Assembly (NCBI GenBank): GCA_021205565.1 | Contig: JAJPXG010000057.1 | Span: 21,714 to 66,568 of the forward strand | Reading direction: 5' to 3' | Length of the DNA: 44,855 bases | Source of the DNA: Lachnospiraceae bacterium | GTDB taxonomy: Bacteria > Bacillota > Clostridia > Lachnospirales > Lachnospiraceae | Shown here: in pieces, positions 15,150 to 23,551 of the stretch | Layout of the letters: each line of letters starts with the position of its first letter | Position numbering within the stretch: the first letter of the stretch is position 1 | Notes under the pieces: generated by a model | Database searches by the model: none | Told to the model about the DNA's origin: nothing | What the model saw: only the letters and a program-made list of their open reading frames with translations | Made by a program: the position numbers and the translations under genes

Positions 15150-15181
15150 TTGAAATTCCTCCATTTCTACGATATAATAAA

Positions 15182-15212
15182 AGCATACAATGTAGAGTTA
15201 ACTCTACGTCAA
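15182..15212 (-). promoter_or_regulatory. MerR-type promoter with 19-bp spacer and palindromic operator
   Basis: On the minus strand a -35 TTGACG (15212-15207) and a -10 TATGCT (15187-15182) are 19 bp apart. A perfect 16-bp palindrome, GTAGAGTTAACTCTAC (15192-15207), fills the spacer and touches the -35 box. The over-long spacer with an internal dyad is the hallmark of MerR-activated promoters. It would drive the SDR gene and lies just upstream of the divergent merR-like gene. Confidence 0.85.
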
Positions 15213-15231
15213 GAATACGGAGGAACTTTTT

Positions 15232-15609
15232 TTGGACTATTCTATTGGAGAATTTTCGGAACTCACTGGGCTGGGAATACACACCTTACGCTATTATGAG
15301 CATGAGGGTTTGATTGTTCCTATGAGAAATGCCAGTAACCGACGCCGTTATTCTGATAAGGATATTGCGTGGATTGATTTTATCAAGCGATTAAAAGCAA
15401 CCGGAATGCCTATCAAGGAAATTAAGCAATATGCCGCTTTACGAGCCAAAGGCAACGCAACTCTTGCTGAACGGCTGGAAATGCTGATTCAGCACCGTCA
15501 GTCACTAAATGAGCAGATCAAGCAGTTGCATGAACATGAATCCAAACTGGATGAAAAGATATCTTTTTACCGGCAGGAAATTGAGCGTAGCCAATGCAAT
15601 ACACTCTAA
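15232..15609 (+). CDS. MerR-family transcriptional regulator
   Basis: 125 residues. The N-terminal winged helix is typical (YSIGEFSELTGLGIHTLRYYEHEGLIVPMRNASNRRRYSDKDI), then a dimer coiled coil (EMLIQHRQSLNEQIKQLHEHESKLDEKISFY). The start is TTG 15232 after GGAGG. There is no cluster of metal-binding cysteines at the C-terminus, so it is closer to the NmlR/AdhR aldehyde-stress type than to metal sensors; that is inference. Its last codons overlap the convergent amidohydrolase gene by 4 bases. It should activate the SDR promoter at 15182-15212. Confidence 0.9.
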   Translation: MDYSIGEFSELTGLGIHTLRYYEHEGLIVPMRNASNRRRYSDKDIAWIDFIKRLKATGMPIKEIKQYAALRAKGNATLAERLEMLIQHRQSLNEQIKQLHEHESKLDEKISFYRQEIERSQCNTL

Positions 15610-16409
15610 ACTTGCAGTAATTTTTCAATATTACAGCCTAATGCCATCTCGGTAACGGAAGCGGATGGACTGACAAATTCAATAAGTTGCCTACATAGCT
15701 GAGGCTCTCCAAATGGCGCGTCTGAACCGAACAAACACTTCTCTGGTACTTCTGTCAATGCAGTTTGGACAGATAAAGGCGTAAAGGCCGCAGATAAATC
15801 CAGATACACATTTTCATTGTCTTTTGCAAAGGCAATCACATCCATCCAGTTTGAGCCGCCCATGTGTCCAAAGATAACCGGCACGGTGGGGTATTTCCGG
15901 CACAGCTCCATGAGGATTCTAATGCCGCCCAACGTGACAGGATTGAATGTGTGTACCCAAATAGGGAGACCGCGATAATCGGCCAGTGCCTTGAATACAG
16001 TTTCAAGCTGCATGATCTGTGTTTCAGAGCCGGGAGTAAACTCTCCAATGCCTTTGAATGAGTTTCCGGTGATATAGTCTCTTATCCATTCATTCGTTTC
16101 TTCATCGGAAAGCCCTAACGGTACAGGACCAAAACCGTAGAACCGGTCTGGCGCTTGTTGGATTGCTTGATTTAGCTCCAGAATAGTATCCTTCATTTTG
16201 GTAATCCGGGCTTCGGGGGAATAACCGCCAGCAAGCAGTTGATATAGCACCTGCATTTCCGCTCCGATTGCGTCCAGGGTAGTGGTTGCGGCTTTTTCAA
16301 CGTGCGGGGTCGTTGTGAATAAAACCGCCTTATCAACTCCTGCATTATCCATTTTCTGAATCTGCATGGCGGTAGGGAGCATAACGTGTTGATGGCTATC
16401 TACAATCAT
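15606..16409 (-). CDS. Amidohydrolase-family metal-dependent hydrolase (TIM barrel)
   Basis: 267 residues. Motifs in order: DSHQHVM (first metal ligands), GIGEFTPGS, LPIWVHTFN, VPVIFGHMGG, and FGSDAPFG near the end (catalytic aspartate). These fit the amidohydrolase-2 group, which includes decarboxylases and lactone or amide hydrolases. The substrate is unknown. Its start faces the HxlR regulator gene at 16535, a common regulator-target layout, so HxlR control is likely. Confidence 0.85.
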   Translation of the reverse strand: MIVDSHQHVMLPTAMQIQKMDNAGVDKAVLFTTTPHVEKAATTTLDAIGAEMQVLYQLLAGGYSPEARITKMKDTILELNQAIQQAPDRFYGFGPVPLGLSDEETNEWIRDYITGNSFKGIGEFTPGSETQIMQLETVFKALADYRGLPIWVHTFNPVTLGGIRILMELCRKYPTVPVIFGHMGGSNWMDVIAFAKDNENVYLDLSAAFTPLSVQTALTEVPEKCLFGSDAPFGEPQLCRQLIEFVSPSASVTEMALGCNIEKLLQV

Positions 16410-16484
16410 AAAAATCCTTCCTTTCTTTGCCTCTGTGTGACATAATTTAGGATAACATAGGTAGAGAGGATGAACAAGAACGCA

Positions 16485-16514
16485 CTTTTTTGATATGTGG
16501 TGTCTTTTTTGATA
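16485..16514. promoter_or_regulatory. Direct repeat in the amidohydrolase/HxlR intergenic region
   Basis: CTTTTTTGATA occurs twice, at 16485-16495 and 16504-16514, with a 19-bp period, about two helical turns. It lies 21 bases upstream of the HxlR start, so it is a candidate autoregulatory site. Confidence 0.5.
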
Positions 16515-16534
16515 CTGCTATGGAGGAAAATACT

Positions 16535-16870
16535 ATGGCAAAAGCAGTCGCTATTACAGATCAATGTCCTATGGAGATCGGCCTAAATATTTTAGGTGGC
16601 AAGTGGAAACTAAAAATCTTATGGCAAATTTCCAAAGGAGCTGTGCGCTTTAATGAATTGCAACGGCGCTTAGGAAAGATCACAACTAAAACTTTGACGC
16701 AGCAACTCCGGGAGCTGGAAGATCAGAAAATCATTCGGAGGACAGTCTATCCAGATAACCCACCGAAAGTGGAATATTCTTTGACGGAACTCGGTGAGAG
16801 CATTTACCCTGTTCTGAAATCGCTGTGCGATTGGGGGACAAATTATCAGGATTGTATATCACAGGTATAA
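16535..16870 (+). CDS. HxlR-family transcriptional regulator
   Basis: 111 residues of the HxlR (DUF24) winged-helix type: CPMEIGLNILGGKWKLKILWQI, RFNELQRRLGKITTKTLTQQLRELED, and the wing RTVYPDNPPKVEYSLTELG. The cysteine at the start of the motif is the one used for redox or electrophile sensing in several members. ATG 16535 follows ATGGAGG; the longer track start is less likely. It is divergent from the amidohydrolase gene and probably controls it. Confidence 0.9.
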   Translation: MAKAVAITDQCPMEIGLNILGGKWKLKILWQISKGAVRFNELQRRLGKITTKTLTQQLRELEDQKIIRRTVYPDNPPKVEYSLTELGESIYPVLKSLCDWGTNYQDCISQV

Positions 16871-16988
16871 ATTTAACGCTTTTTTCTATATTCACACCTT
16901 TATTTTCGGCTTTTTGATTACTGATATAGACGTTTTCTTAGAACTGCACACCTACCACGGACAAGACGGATTTTTTATAGTAACCTCC

Positions 16989-18725
16989 TTACTGTGCCAG
17001 TTTCCAGCCAAGAGCCTCCTGCCTGGCCATTACAAAGTCAGCATACAGGCCCTTCTGCCGGATCAGCTCGTCATGAGTGCCGCGCTGGACGATATGGGCA
17101 TTGTCCAGCACAAGTATCTGGTCTGCATTGCGGACGGTTTTCAGCCGATGGGCAATCATGATGATCGTCTTATCATGGGTCAGAGTCGCAATCGCCTGTT
17201 GTAATTCATCCTCATTCTCCGGGTCAACGCTGCTTGTGGCCTCATCCAGAATAATAATAGGAGCATTTTTCAGCATGGCGCGGGCAATGGAAATGCGCTG
17301 CTTCTCACCACCGGACAAGGTGCCGCCGCCTTCACCGATCACGGTATCATAGCCATCCGGCAGAGCAGAAATAAAGTCATGGCAGCAAGCCTTTTTTGCC
17401 GCCTCTACCACCTGTTCATGGGTGGCATCCGGGCAGCCAAACTTAATGTTGTTCTCAATCGTATCGGCAAAGAGATACACATTCTGGAACACCATAGAGA
17501 TATTCTTCATCAGGCTGTCCAGTGTGAAGTCTCGCACATCGATGCCGCCAATGGTAATTTTCCCAGCGTTCACATCCCAAAAACGGGCAATCAGGTTGCA
17601 CATGGTCGTTTTGCCGGAACCGGATGGACCGACAATGGCGGTAGTTGTTTTCTCGGGAACAGAGAGGCTTACATGGTTTAAAATTTTACGGGTCGAATAG
17701 GAGAAATCCACATTCTCAAATACAATGTCTGTGTTTTGGGGCGTGATCTCCGTACCGTTCCCGTCCATAACGGGTGTGTTGTCCACAGAATTGGCAGTAT
17801 CAATAGATGAAGCCAGCATCTGCAGCATAGTGATCTGACTGCCTGCGCTTTCCAAATGATTAAATACCGTGAAAGACAGAATAACAAAAAGGACACCATA
17901 GACAAAGGAAAAGTCTCCCACAGAATAAAGATATATTGTCAACACCAACAGCAGGACACTGAACACCCGCATAACAAGCTGTTGCAGCGCAATGAAAGGA
18001 GCAACTGCATACACAAGTTTCAAATTTCCCTTATTGCTGTTCCGAATCGCAGCGGCGATGGATTTAGAACTATCCTTTTCAAAGCCAAAGGATTTCACCA
18101 CACCCATGCCCTGTATATACTCCAATACAGCCTCTACCAATCCCCGCTGGGCGTTCTGCCTTTTTTCTGCTGTGGCAGTCGATTTACGAGTAGCGGCCTC
18201 TGTCACCAGCAGGTAACAGGCAACGCCTATAAGTGCGACGGTCCCAAGCTGCCAGTTAAAAAACAGCAGAAACAGAATAAGCACAGCGGAGTTGAAGAAA
18301 CCGCCAATCATATTGACTAACGCCACGGGTGCCGAACCTTCCACATCTCCCAATGTTGTGGTTACAATGCCGGTGATGGTTCCGATGTTATTCTTATTGA
18401 AATATCCCATTGGGATGTAACGCAGCCGGTCACCAATGGAAATACGCTTATCGGCCACCATGCCATACCCCACCACTGTCTGCTCATTCATAGAAAAGAA
18501 CGAAGCGAAAATTCGTCCGGCAATAGAAATTACCATCATGCCAAGAGACAGCCATACAGAAGTAAGGCTATGATTCTCAGAAGCTAACGCGTCTACAATG
18601 AAGTAGAGCGCGCCAAATTGAAAGGACGCAAAAATGCCATTGAGGAGAGAAAAGAATAATGATTTTTTCAAAAGCCCTTTCCGCTTGCCGGCAAAGGCAA
18701 ATATTTTCTTTAATGTGCCAAGCAT
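16989..18725 (-). CDS. ABC transporter, fused membrane and ATPase domains (second of pair)
   Basis: 578 residues: about six transmembrane helices in the first 310 residues, then an ATPase domain with Walker A VGPSGSGKTT, signature LSGGEKQR, Walker B IIILDEATSSVD and switch histidine in IAHRLKTV. It is the last gene of the five-gene operon after a second half-transporter, so the two should form a heterodimer. This fold is usually an exporter, but pairs of this type (YbtPQ, IrtAB) also import siderophores. With an ECF transporter and an AraC regulator in the operon, uptake or processing of a metal chelate or cofactor is a reasonable guess. Confidence 0.88.
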   Translation of the reverse strand: MLGTLKKIFAFAGKRKGLLKKSLFFSLLNGIFASFQFGALYFIVDALASENHSLTSVWLSLGMMVISIAGRIFASFFSMNEQTVVGYGMVADKRISIGDRLRYIPMGYFNKNNIGTITGIVTTTLGDVEGSAPVALVNMIGGFFNSAVLILFLLFFNWQLGTVALIGVACYLLVTEAATRKSTATAEKRQNAQRGLVEAVLEYIQGMGVVKSFGFEKDSSKSIAAAIRNSNKGNLKLVYAVAPFIALQQLVMRVFSVLLLVLTIYLYSVGDFSFVYGVLFVILSFTVFNHLESAGSQITMLQMLASSIDTANSVDNTPVMDGNGTEITPQNTDIVFENVDFSYSTRKILNHVSLSVPEKTTTAIVGPSGSGKTTMCNLIARFWDVNAGKITIGGIDVRDFTLDSLMKNISMVFQNVYLFADTIENNIKFGCPDATHEQVVEAAKKACCHDFISALPDGYDTVIGEGGGTLSGGEKQRISIARAMLKNAPIIILDEATSSVDPENEDELQQAIATLTHDKTIIMIAHRLKTVRNADQILVLDNAHIVQRGTHDELIRQKGLYADFVMARQEALGWKLAQ

Positions 18726-18737
18726 AAAAACACCCCC

Positions 18738-20483
18738 TTACGCTTCGTCTCTGGCTCCAATATGCGCTTGCCACATATTACGGTAAAGCGGGCAGCGAGC
18801 CAGTAATTGTTCATGAGTACCTTGCGCTTCAATATTCCCTGCATTGACCACCACAATGTTGTCTGCTCCTGTGATCGTAGAAAGACGATGGGCAATTACA
18901 ATCAGCGTCTTCCCAGTGGTTAGTGCAGAAATTGCTTTTTGTACTACCGCCTCGTTTTCGGGATCAATGAATGCAGTCGCCTCATCCAAAATAACAACCG
19001 GAGCGTCTTTCAGCATAGCGCGGGCAATTGCAATCCGCTGGCGTTCTCCGCCGGAAAGCTGAGAACCGCTGCTGCCGACAATCGTTTCATACCCTTGATC
19101 CAACCCGCGAATGAAGCTGTCACAGCCGCTTCGCATGGCAGCCTGTTCTACTTCTTCATCAGATGCGCCGGGTTTTCCCATACGGATATTTTCCCGGATA
19201 CTGCGATTAAACAGGTAGTTGTCCTGCGACACATAGGAAATCTGTGACGCAAGTTGTGATAACGGAATCTCCGTGAGTTCATGACCGCCCAGCATAATGC
19301 TGCCGCCCGTCACATCCCAATAACCGGCAATCAGCTTTGCAATCGTGGATTTGCCAGAGCCGGAAGGCCCGACAAACGCGGTCATGGTTCCGGGCTTGAT
19401 AGAAAGGTCAATGCCATGCAAAACTTCCTGCTGTTTATCGTAAGAAAATGATACATCCGTCAGGTTAATTTCCAAACCGCTAAGTGTTACAGGCTTGTCG
19501 GCATGGTGCAATTCTTCGGCACTTAAGATACCGTCGATTTCCGCTGTATTCTTCCCCAGCATAGCTAAAGAGCCGGCAAATGAAAAGGCTTCCATGATTG
19601 GCCCTACAAGACCAAGAGAGAAAATGACCGCTGCCATGAAAGTCATGGTATCCAAACTCCCGGAAAGCCATAGCGCCATACCTCCCGGCAAAACGCTAAG
19701 CAGCACAGATGGAATGATCGCGTTATAGGAACACATTGTTTTCTGGCTGTTTGCCATCCATTTTATGTAGTAATCTGCATTGCCCCGTACTGCGTCAGCA
19801 TATTTTTCGTAAGAGCCTGCCGACTGACTAAATGCTTTGACTACCTCAATACCGCCGATATATTCCACAACAGCGTCAGCCATTTTCTTGCTGGCAGCCA
19901 TTGCGCCTGCGCCCTCCGTGGCGTAGTTCCTCATACCGACGAACATGATGACAAGCCCGATCAACAAAGTAGCCAGTGAAAGAAGCGCCATTCTCCAATC
20001 CAAAATGAACAGATACGCGATAATGAATAGCGGCACCAGCATATTGGAAGTCATTTCCGGCAGCAGGTGGGCGAATGGCACTTCCATACCCTCGATCCTG
20101 TCAACAAGTATGCTTTTATAGTAGCCGGAAGGGGTGTCCAAAATGGTTCCCATGGGAACCTTTGCGAGTTTCTCCACAACCCGCTCCCGAAGATCACGCA
20201 GCGTATTGTATGCCGCATTGTGAGAGGCCACTGTGGACAGGTTTGAAAAGAGAACCTTCCCACAGTACCCGGCCAATGCTAAAAGGCAGACAGGCAGATA
20301 TGCCAAAAACATTGTTTCTCCTGCAAACATTTTCGCAATGAGATTTACAACACAGAAATAGGGTATCATCTGACAGGTCACTCCGAGAATTGCCAGAATG
20401 ATACTAAAAATAAACTTGCCGTGATAAGATTTTCCCCAGCCCCAAAGAGTGCCAAGGGAAGAACTCTTTTTCTGTTTTTTCAC
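18738..20483 (-). CDS. ABC transporter, fused membrane and ATPase domains (first of pair)
   Basis: 581 residues with six predicted membrane helices, then an ATPase domain: Walker A VGPSGSGKST, signature LSGGERQR, Walker B VVILDEATAFID, H-loop IAHRLST. I choose GTG 20483, nine bases after GGAGG, over the TTG at 20492, which touches the ribosome site. It pairs with the gene at 18725-16989 (12-base gap). The second Walker B residue pattern ATAFID differs slightly from the usual ATSALD. The substrate is unknown. Confidence 0.88.
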   Translation of the reverse strand: MKKQKKSSSLGTLWGWGKSYHGKFIFSIILAILGVTCQMIPYFCVVNLIAKMFAGETMFLAYLPVCLLALAGYCGKVLFSNLSTVASHNAAYNTLRDLRERVVEKLAKVPMGTILDTPSGYYKSILVDRIEGMEVPFAHLLPEMTSNMLVPLFIIAYLFILDWRMALLSLATLLIGLVIMFVGMRNYATEGAGAMAASKKMADAVVEYIGGIEVVKAFSQSAGSYEKYADAVRGNADYYIKWMANSQKTMCSYNAIIPSVLLSVLPGGMALWLSGSLDTMTFMAAVIFSLGLVGPIMEAFSFAGSLAMLGKNTAEIDGILSAEELHHADKPVTLSGLEINLTDVSFSYDKQQEVLHGIDLSIKPGTMTAFVGPSGSGKSTIAKLIAGYWDVTGGSIMLGGHELTEIPLSQLASQISYVSQDNYLFNRSIRENIRMGKPGASDEEVEQAAMRSGCDSFIRGLDQGYETIVGSSGSQLSGGERQRIAIARAMLKDAPVVILDEATAFIDPENEAVVQKAISALTTGKTLIVIAHRLSTITGADNIVVVNAGNIEAQGTHEQLLARCPLYRNMWQAHIGARDEA

Positions 20484-20510
20484 AGCTATCAACCTCCTTC
20501 TCCACCAATA

Positions 20511-22019
20511 TCAACCAATTTCCTGTGCCCGGCCATCCGTGATTCGGACAATCTTATCACAACATAAAGCAATCAGTTCCGGGTCATGAGTCGAAACAAA
20601 TATGGTTTTCCCATCAGCCGCCAGCCTTTTCAAAAGTCCGGCCACCTCGCACATATGACGGTAATCCAGTCCAGATGTCGGCTCATCGAAAAGTAAAATC
20701 TGTGCCTTAGCCGCCATCGCGGATGCAATTGCTACCCTCTGCTTTTGGCCTCCCGACAAAGCCATTGGGTGTTTTTCCTTGTATTCACCCAGATCAAGGC
20801 TTTCCAGAATTTTCTCCGCCACATTTTTATTCGGATGTTCCATAGATAAAAGGATTTCAGAAAGAACACTGTTTGTAAATAACTGGTGATTGACATCCTG
20901 CATGACCATGTAGCAGATCTTTGTCAACTGACGCCCACGGTAGATTTTTCCTGAAATTTTTATAAATCCGATGCAGGTTTTTTCCAATCCACACAAGCAT
21001 CGAAGGAAAGTAGATTTTCCGGCACCGTTATCTCCAATCACGCCAACAATGCTCCCCTCATGAATTTGAAGGCTTGGTATCCTTAAATCACAGATTCTTT
21101 CATCAGCAGGTGTCAGCTTTGTTTTTATAAACCAATATTTTCGGGGTGTATATGTAAAGTAAAAATCGGAAAGCTGCAATATTCCCCGTCCATCCTCCGA
21201 AGCAGACAGACTACTTTCGCTCACAGAACTTTTGTTATCCGAAATTGATTCATTAGAAAACTGGTGAATGTAGCGTTCCTCCAGTGACACAGGACGCAGT
21301 TCATAGGCTTTCAACTCATCTTCCGTGAGCGCGCAAAATTCCTGTTTTGTCCACTGATTCACAATGCAGCCCTTTTCCATATAGATAGCCCTGTCAATCA
21401 CATCCTTCAGATACCAGAGGCGATGTTCCGAGATAATGATCGTCTTGCCCTGAGATTTCCAAAGCTGCATGGATTTACGCAAGTCACGAATCGCCGCCCA
21501 GTCTAAATTTGATGAAGGTTCATCAAGAATGATAATATCAGGAAGGAGTGCTGCTACAGAAGCACAGGCGATCTTTTGCTTTTCGCCACCAGATAAATCA
21601 AAAAGGCTGCGTTCCAAAAGTTCTTTTAAATTTAATTCCCTGACAACCTGCTCTTTTCTGGAAAGAATTTCTGCCTTCGGTAAACCGATATTTTCAGGGC
21701 CAAATACAATTTCTCCATCCGTGTCCACGGAAAAAAACTGACTGCGTGGATTTTGGAAAACCGAGCCGACAACGCCCGCCAAGTGATAGAGCTCCTGCTG
21801 ACTGATTTCCAATCCATTTACACGAACTTCTCCGGTGAGTTCACCCTTAAAAAAATGAGGGATAAGGCCGTTAATCAGCCGTGTCACTGTTGTTTTTCCA
21901 CAGCCCGATGCGCCACACAAAAGGACGCATTCACCATCAGGTACCGTCAAGGTGAAATCAGACAAGCCTGCTTGATCTAATCCTGCATAATGAAAATTCA
22001 CATTCTTTATCTCAATCAT
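20511..22019 (-). CDS. ECF transporter ATPase, two ATPase domains fused
   Basis: 502 residues with two ABC ATPase modules in one chain. Domain 1 (about 1-225): GASGCGKTT, VFQNPRSQFF, LSGGEKQK, IIILDEPSSNLD. Domain 2 (about 280-500): GDNGAGKST, LSGGQKQR, ILLFDEPTSGLD. This corresponds to the paired EcfA1/EcfA2 subunits of an energy-coupling factor. Its start overlaps the EcfT stop (ATGA). It powers substrate uptake with the EcfT and S-component genes upstream. The linker between domains (about 245-275) is serine-rich. Confidence 0.9.
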   Translation of the reverse strand: MIEIKNVNFHYAGLDQAGLSDFTLTVPDGECVLLCGASGCGKTTVTRLINGLIPHFFKGELTGEVRVNGLEISQQELYHLAGVVGSVFQNPRSQFFSVDTDGEIVFGPENIGLPKAEILSRKEQVVRELNLKELLERSLFDLSGGEKQKIACASVAALLPDIIILDEPSSNLDWAAIRDLRKSMQLWKSQGKTIIISEHRLWYLKDVIDRAIYMEKGCIVNQWTKQEFCALTEDELKAYELRPVSLEERYIHQFSNESISDNKSSVSESSLSASEDGRGILQLSDFYFTYTPRKYWFIKTKLTPADERICDLRIPSLQIHEGSIVGVIGDNGAGKSTFLRCLCGLEKTCIGFIKISGKIYRGRQLTKICYMVMQDVNHQLFTNSVLSEILLSMEHPNKNVAEKILESLDLGEYKEKHPMALSGGQKQRVAIASAMAAKAQILLFDEPTSGLDYRHMCEVAGLLKRLAADGKTIFVSTHDPELIALCCDKIVRITDGRAQEIG

Positions 22020-22753
22020 ACCATCCCACTTCCACTCGAAAGATAAACATATAAAATCGACAACACCAAAGTCACTGCAACTATCACATAATCTCTTCTG
22101 TGAAATCCAATTTCACAAACATTCGTCCTTTTTACCGGGGCACCAAGCCCTCTGGTGACCGCTGCCGCTGATAACTCATCCCCGATACTGATACAGGAAA
22201 ACAGCAATGGAACCAGGCGGTATTCAATCATTTTAGTCACCTTGCCTCCACCCAATGCAATTCCTCTCATACGCATTGCATCACGAATCGATCGATATTC
22301 CTCGGACAGTGTGGGGAAAAAGCGCATCATAACAGCAATAGAAATTGCAAGTCCCTGCGGCAGGCGCATACGGTTCATGGCCGCCATAAACTCGCTGATT
22401 TTTGTTGTTGAAATGCAGTACCAGACCATAATCATTGTGGGAGCAAACTGCGTGATCATATAGCATAGAAACAGTATCAACATGCCCGCTACGCCCCCGA
22501 TGTTTTTCTCCGTGACCTCCATGAACCATGTAGCCAAAATAAAAAGAACAGTGAACCTTACACCTACATGAGGTTTTCCTTCCAGGCAGACCAAAACCAC
22601 CGGAACGTAGGTCATGACGGTTCGGACAATGTAAGCTGGGCCATCCGTTATATCAATCATTACAACAATGGAAAAAAGAATCAGCAAGAGCAGCTTCGTT
22701 CGTGGATCAAGATGAAAGCGAATGTTATGGAGCTTTCTTCCCTCATTTTCCAT
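22016..22753 (-). CDS. ecfT: ECF transporter transmembrane component EcfT
   Basis: 245 residues with about five or six membrane helices. The cytoplasmic coupling helices show the Ala-Arg-Gly type motifs DAMRMRGI and AAAVTRGLGAP that dock to the two ATPases. It lies between the S component (start directly after its stop) and the fused ATPase gene. It should form the energizing module with the ATPase at 22019-20511. Confidence 0.88.
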   Translation of the reverse strand: MENEGRKLHNIRFHLDPRTKLLLLILFSIVVMIDITDGPAYIVRTVMTYVPVVLVCLEGKPHVGVRFTVLFILATWFMEVTEKNIGGVAGMLILFLCYMITQFAPTMIMVWYCISTTKISEFMAAMNRMRLPQGLAISIAVMMRFFPTLSEEYRSIRDAMRMRGIALGGGKVTKMIEYRLVPLLFSCISIGDELSAAAVTRGLGAPVKRTNVCEIGFHRRDYVIVAVTLVLSILYVYLSSGSGMV

Positions 22754-23344
22754 TTACACAATTCCCGCTTTCTCAAAGTTCCTCCGCACAACCGCTTTTC
22801 CGACAAAGGCGCCAATGACCCCGCATACAAAGCAGCCCAAAATGAGGATCGGATATGTAGCAGGGGTTACGAGCGTGAAAAGAGTATCGGCAAAGGAAGC
22901 GTCAAATCCGCCTTCGATCAGGCTCTGCTTGTAAGAGTCCGCTGTAAGAATGAGAGGGAGATAGCTTGCACTGACCCAAAGATTGAACACACCACAGCTG
23001 ATAACGGTTTTTCTCCAGCTTTTATACCTCCCGGACTTAGCAATCAGGTCTGCAATCACGCCTGCTGCAATACAAATAGGTGCGCCGAGAAAGCCCATGC
23101 CAAAGATAAAAAGCAGGATCGCAACAATAACAGATGTAATTGTAAGCATACCGAACTTTTCGATTCGCGCGTAATAGAGCATCATTGGAATACCTGTGAC
23201 AATCGGGATGAGAACTACATAACCGGCGATGATAAATGGGGACAGAAATCCGAGATACATGATAACCATTTGCACTACCCACAGAATTGCGGTAAAGATG
23301 CCGATTGTGATGAAATCTCTTGCTTTTAGTTTCTTTTCATTCAT
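22754..23344 (-). CDS. ECF transporter S component, MptD/Trep_Strep type
   Basis: 196 residues, very hydrophobic, with about six membrane helices. The start (KLKARDFITIGIFTAILWVV) and the middle (FGMGFLGAPICIAAGVIADLIAKSGRYKS) match the Trep_Strep or MptD group of putative substrate-binding subunits. It is the first gene of the operon, after AGGAGG, and defines what the ECF module carries. That ligand is not known for this group from sequence alone. It is divergent from the AraC regulator. Confidence 0.85.
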   Translation of the reverse strand: MNEKKLKARDFITIGIFTAILWVVQMVIMYLGFLSPFIIAGYVVLIPIVTGIPMMLYYARIEKFGMLTITSVIVAILLFIFGMGFLGAPICIAAGVIADLIAKSGRYKSWRKTVISCGVFNLWVSASYLPLILTADSYKQSLIEGGFDASFADTLFTLVTPATYPILILGCFVCGVIGAFVGKAVVRRNFEKAGIV

Positions 23345-23369
23345 GAGAATGACCTCCTAACTTTTATTA

Positions 23370-23389
23370 TGGTTAGACTTGGCTAACCA
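23370..23389. promoter_or_regulatory. Dyad in the AraC/ECF intergenic region
   Basis: Perfect 7-bp arms TGGTTAG and CTAACCA with a 6-base spacer, 26 bp upstream of the first ECF gene. It is a candidate operator for the ECF operon. AraC proteins often use direct repeats, so another regulator is possible. Confidence 0.5.
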
Positions 23390-23551
23390 CAGTGAAGTAT
23401 AACATATAATTTATCCGAACTTCTATCCCTATATCAATATTTTAGCCCCATATAGCAACAAATTTTCGACTTGACAGGGGCTTAAAACAAGAAGATAATA
23501 ATTGTGATAGGCAGCAAATCACAAATATTATTTGCAAAAATGGGTGGTATT

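Noticed and set aside
22568-23329. 253-aa ORF on the plus strand
   Set aside because: Antisense to EcfT and the S component. Its polar composition is the mirror of membrane-protein codons.
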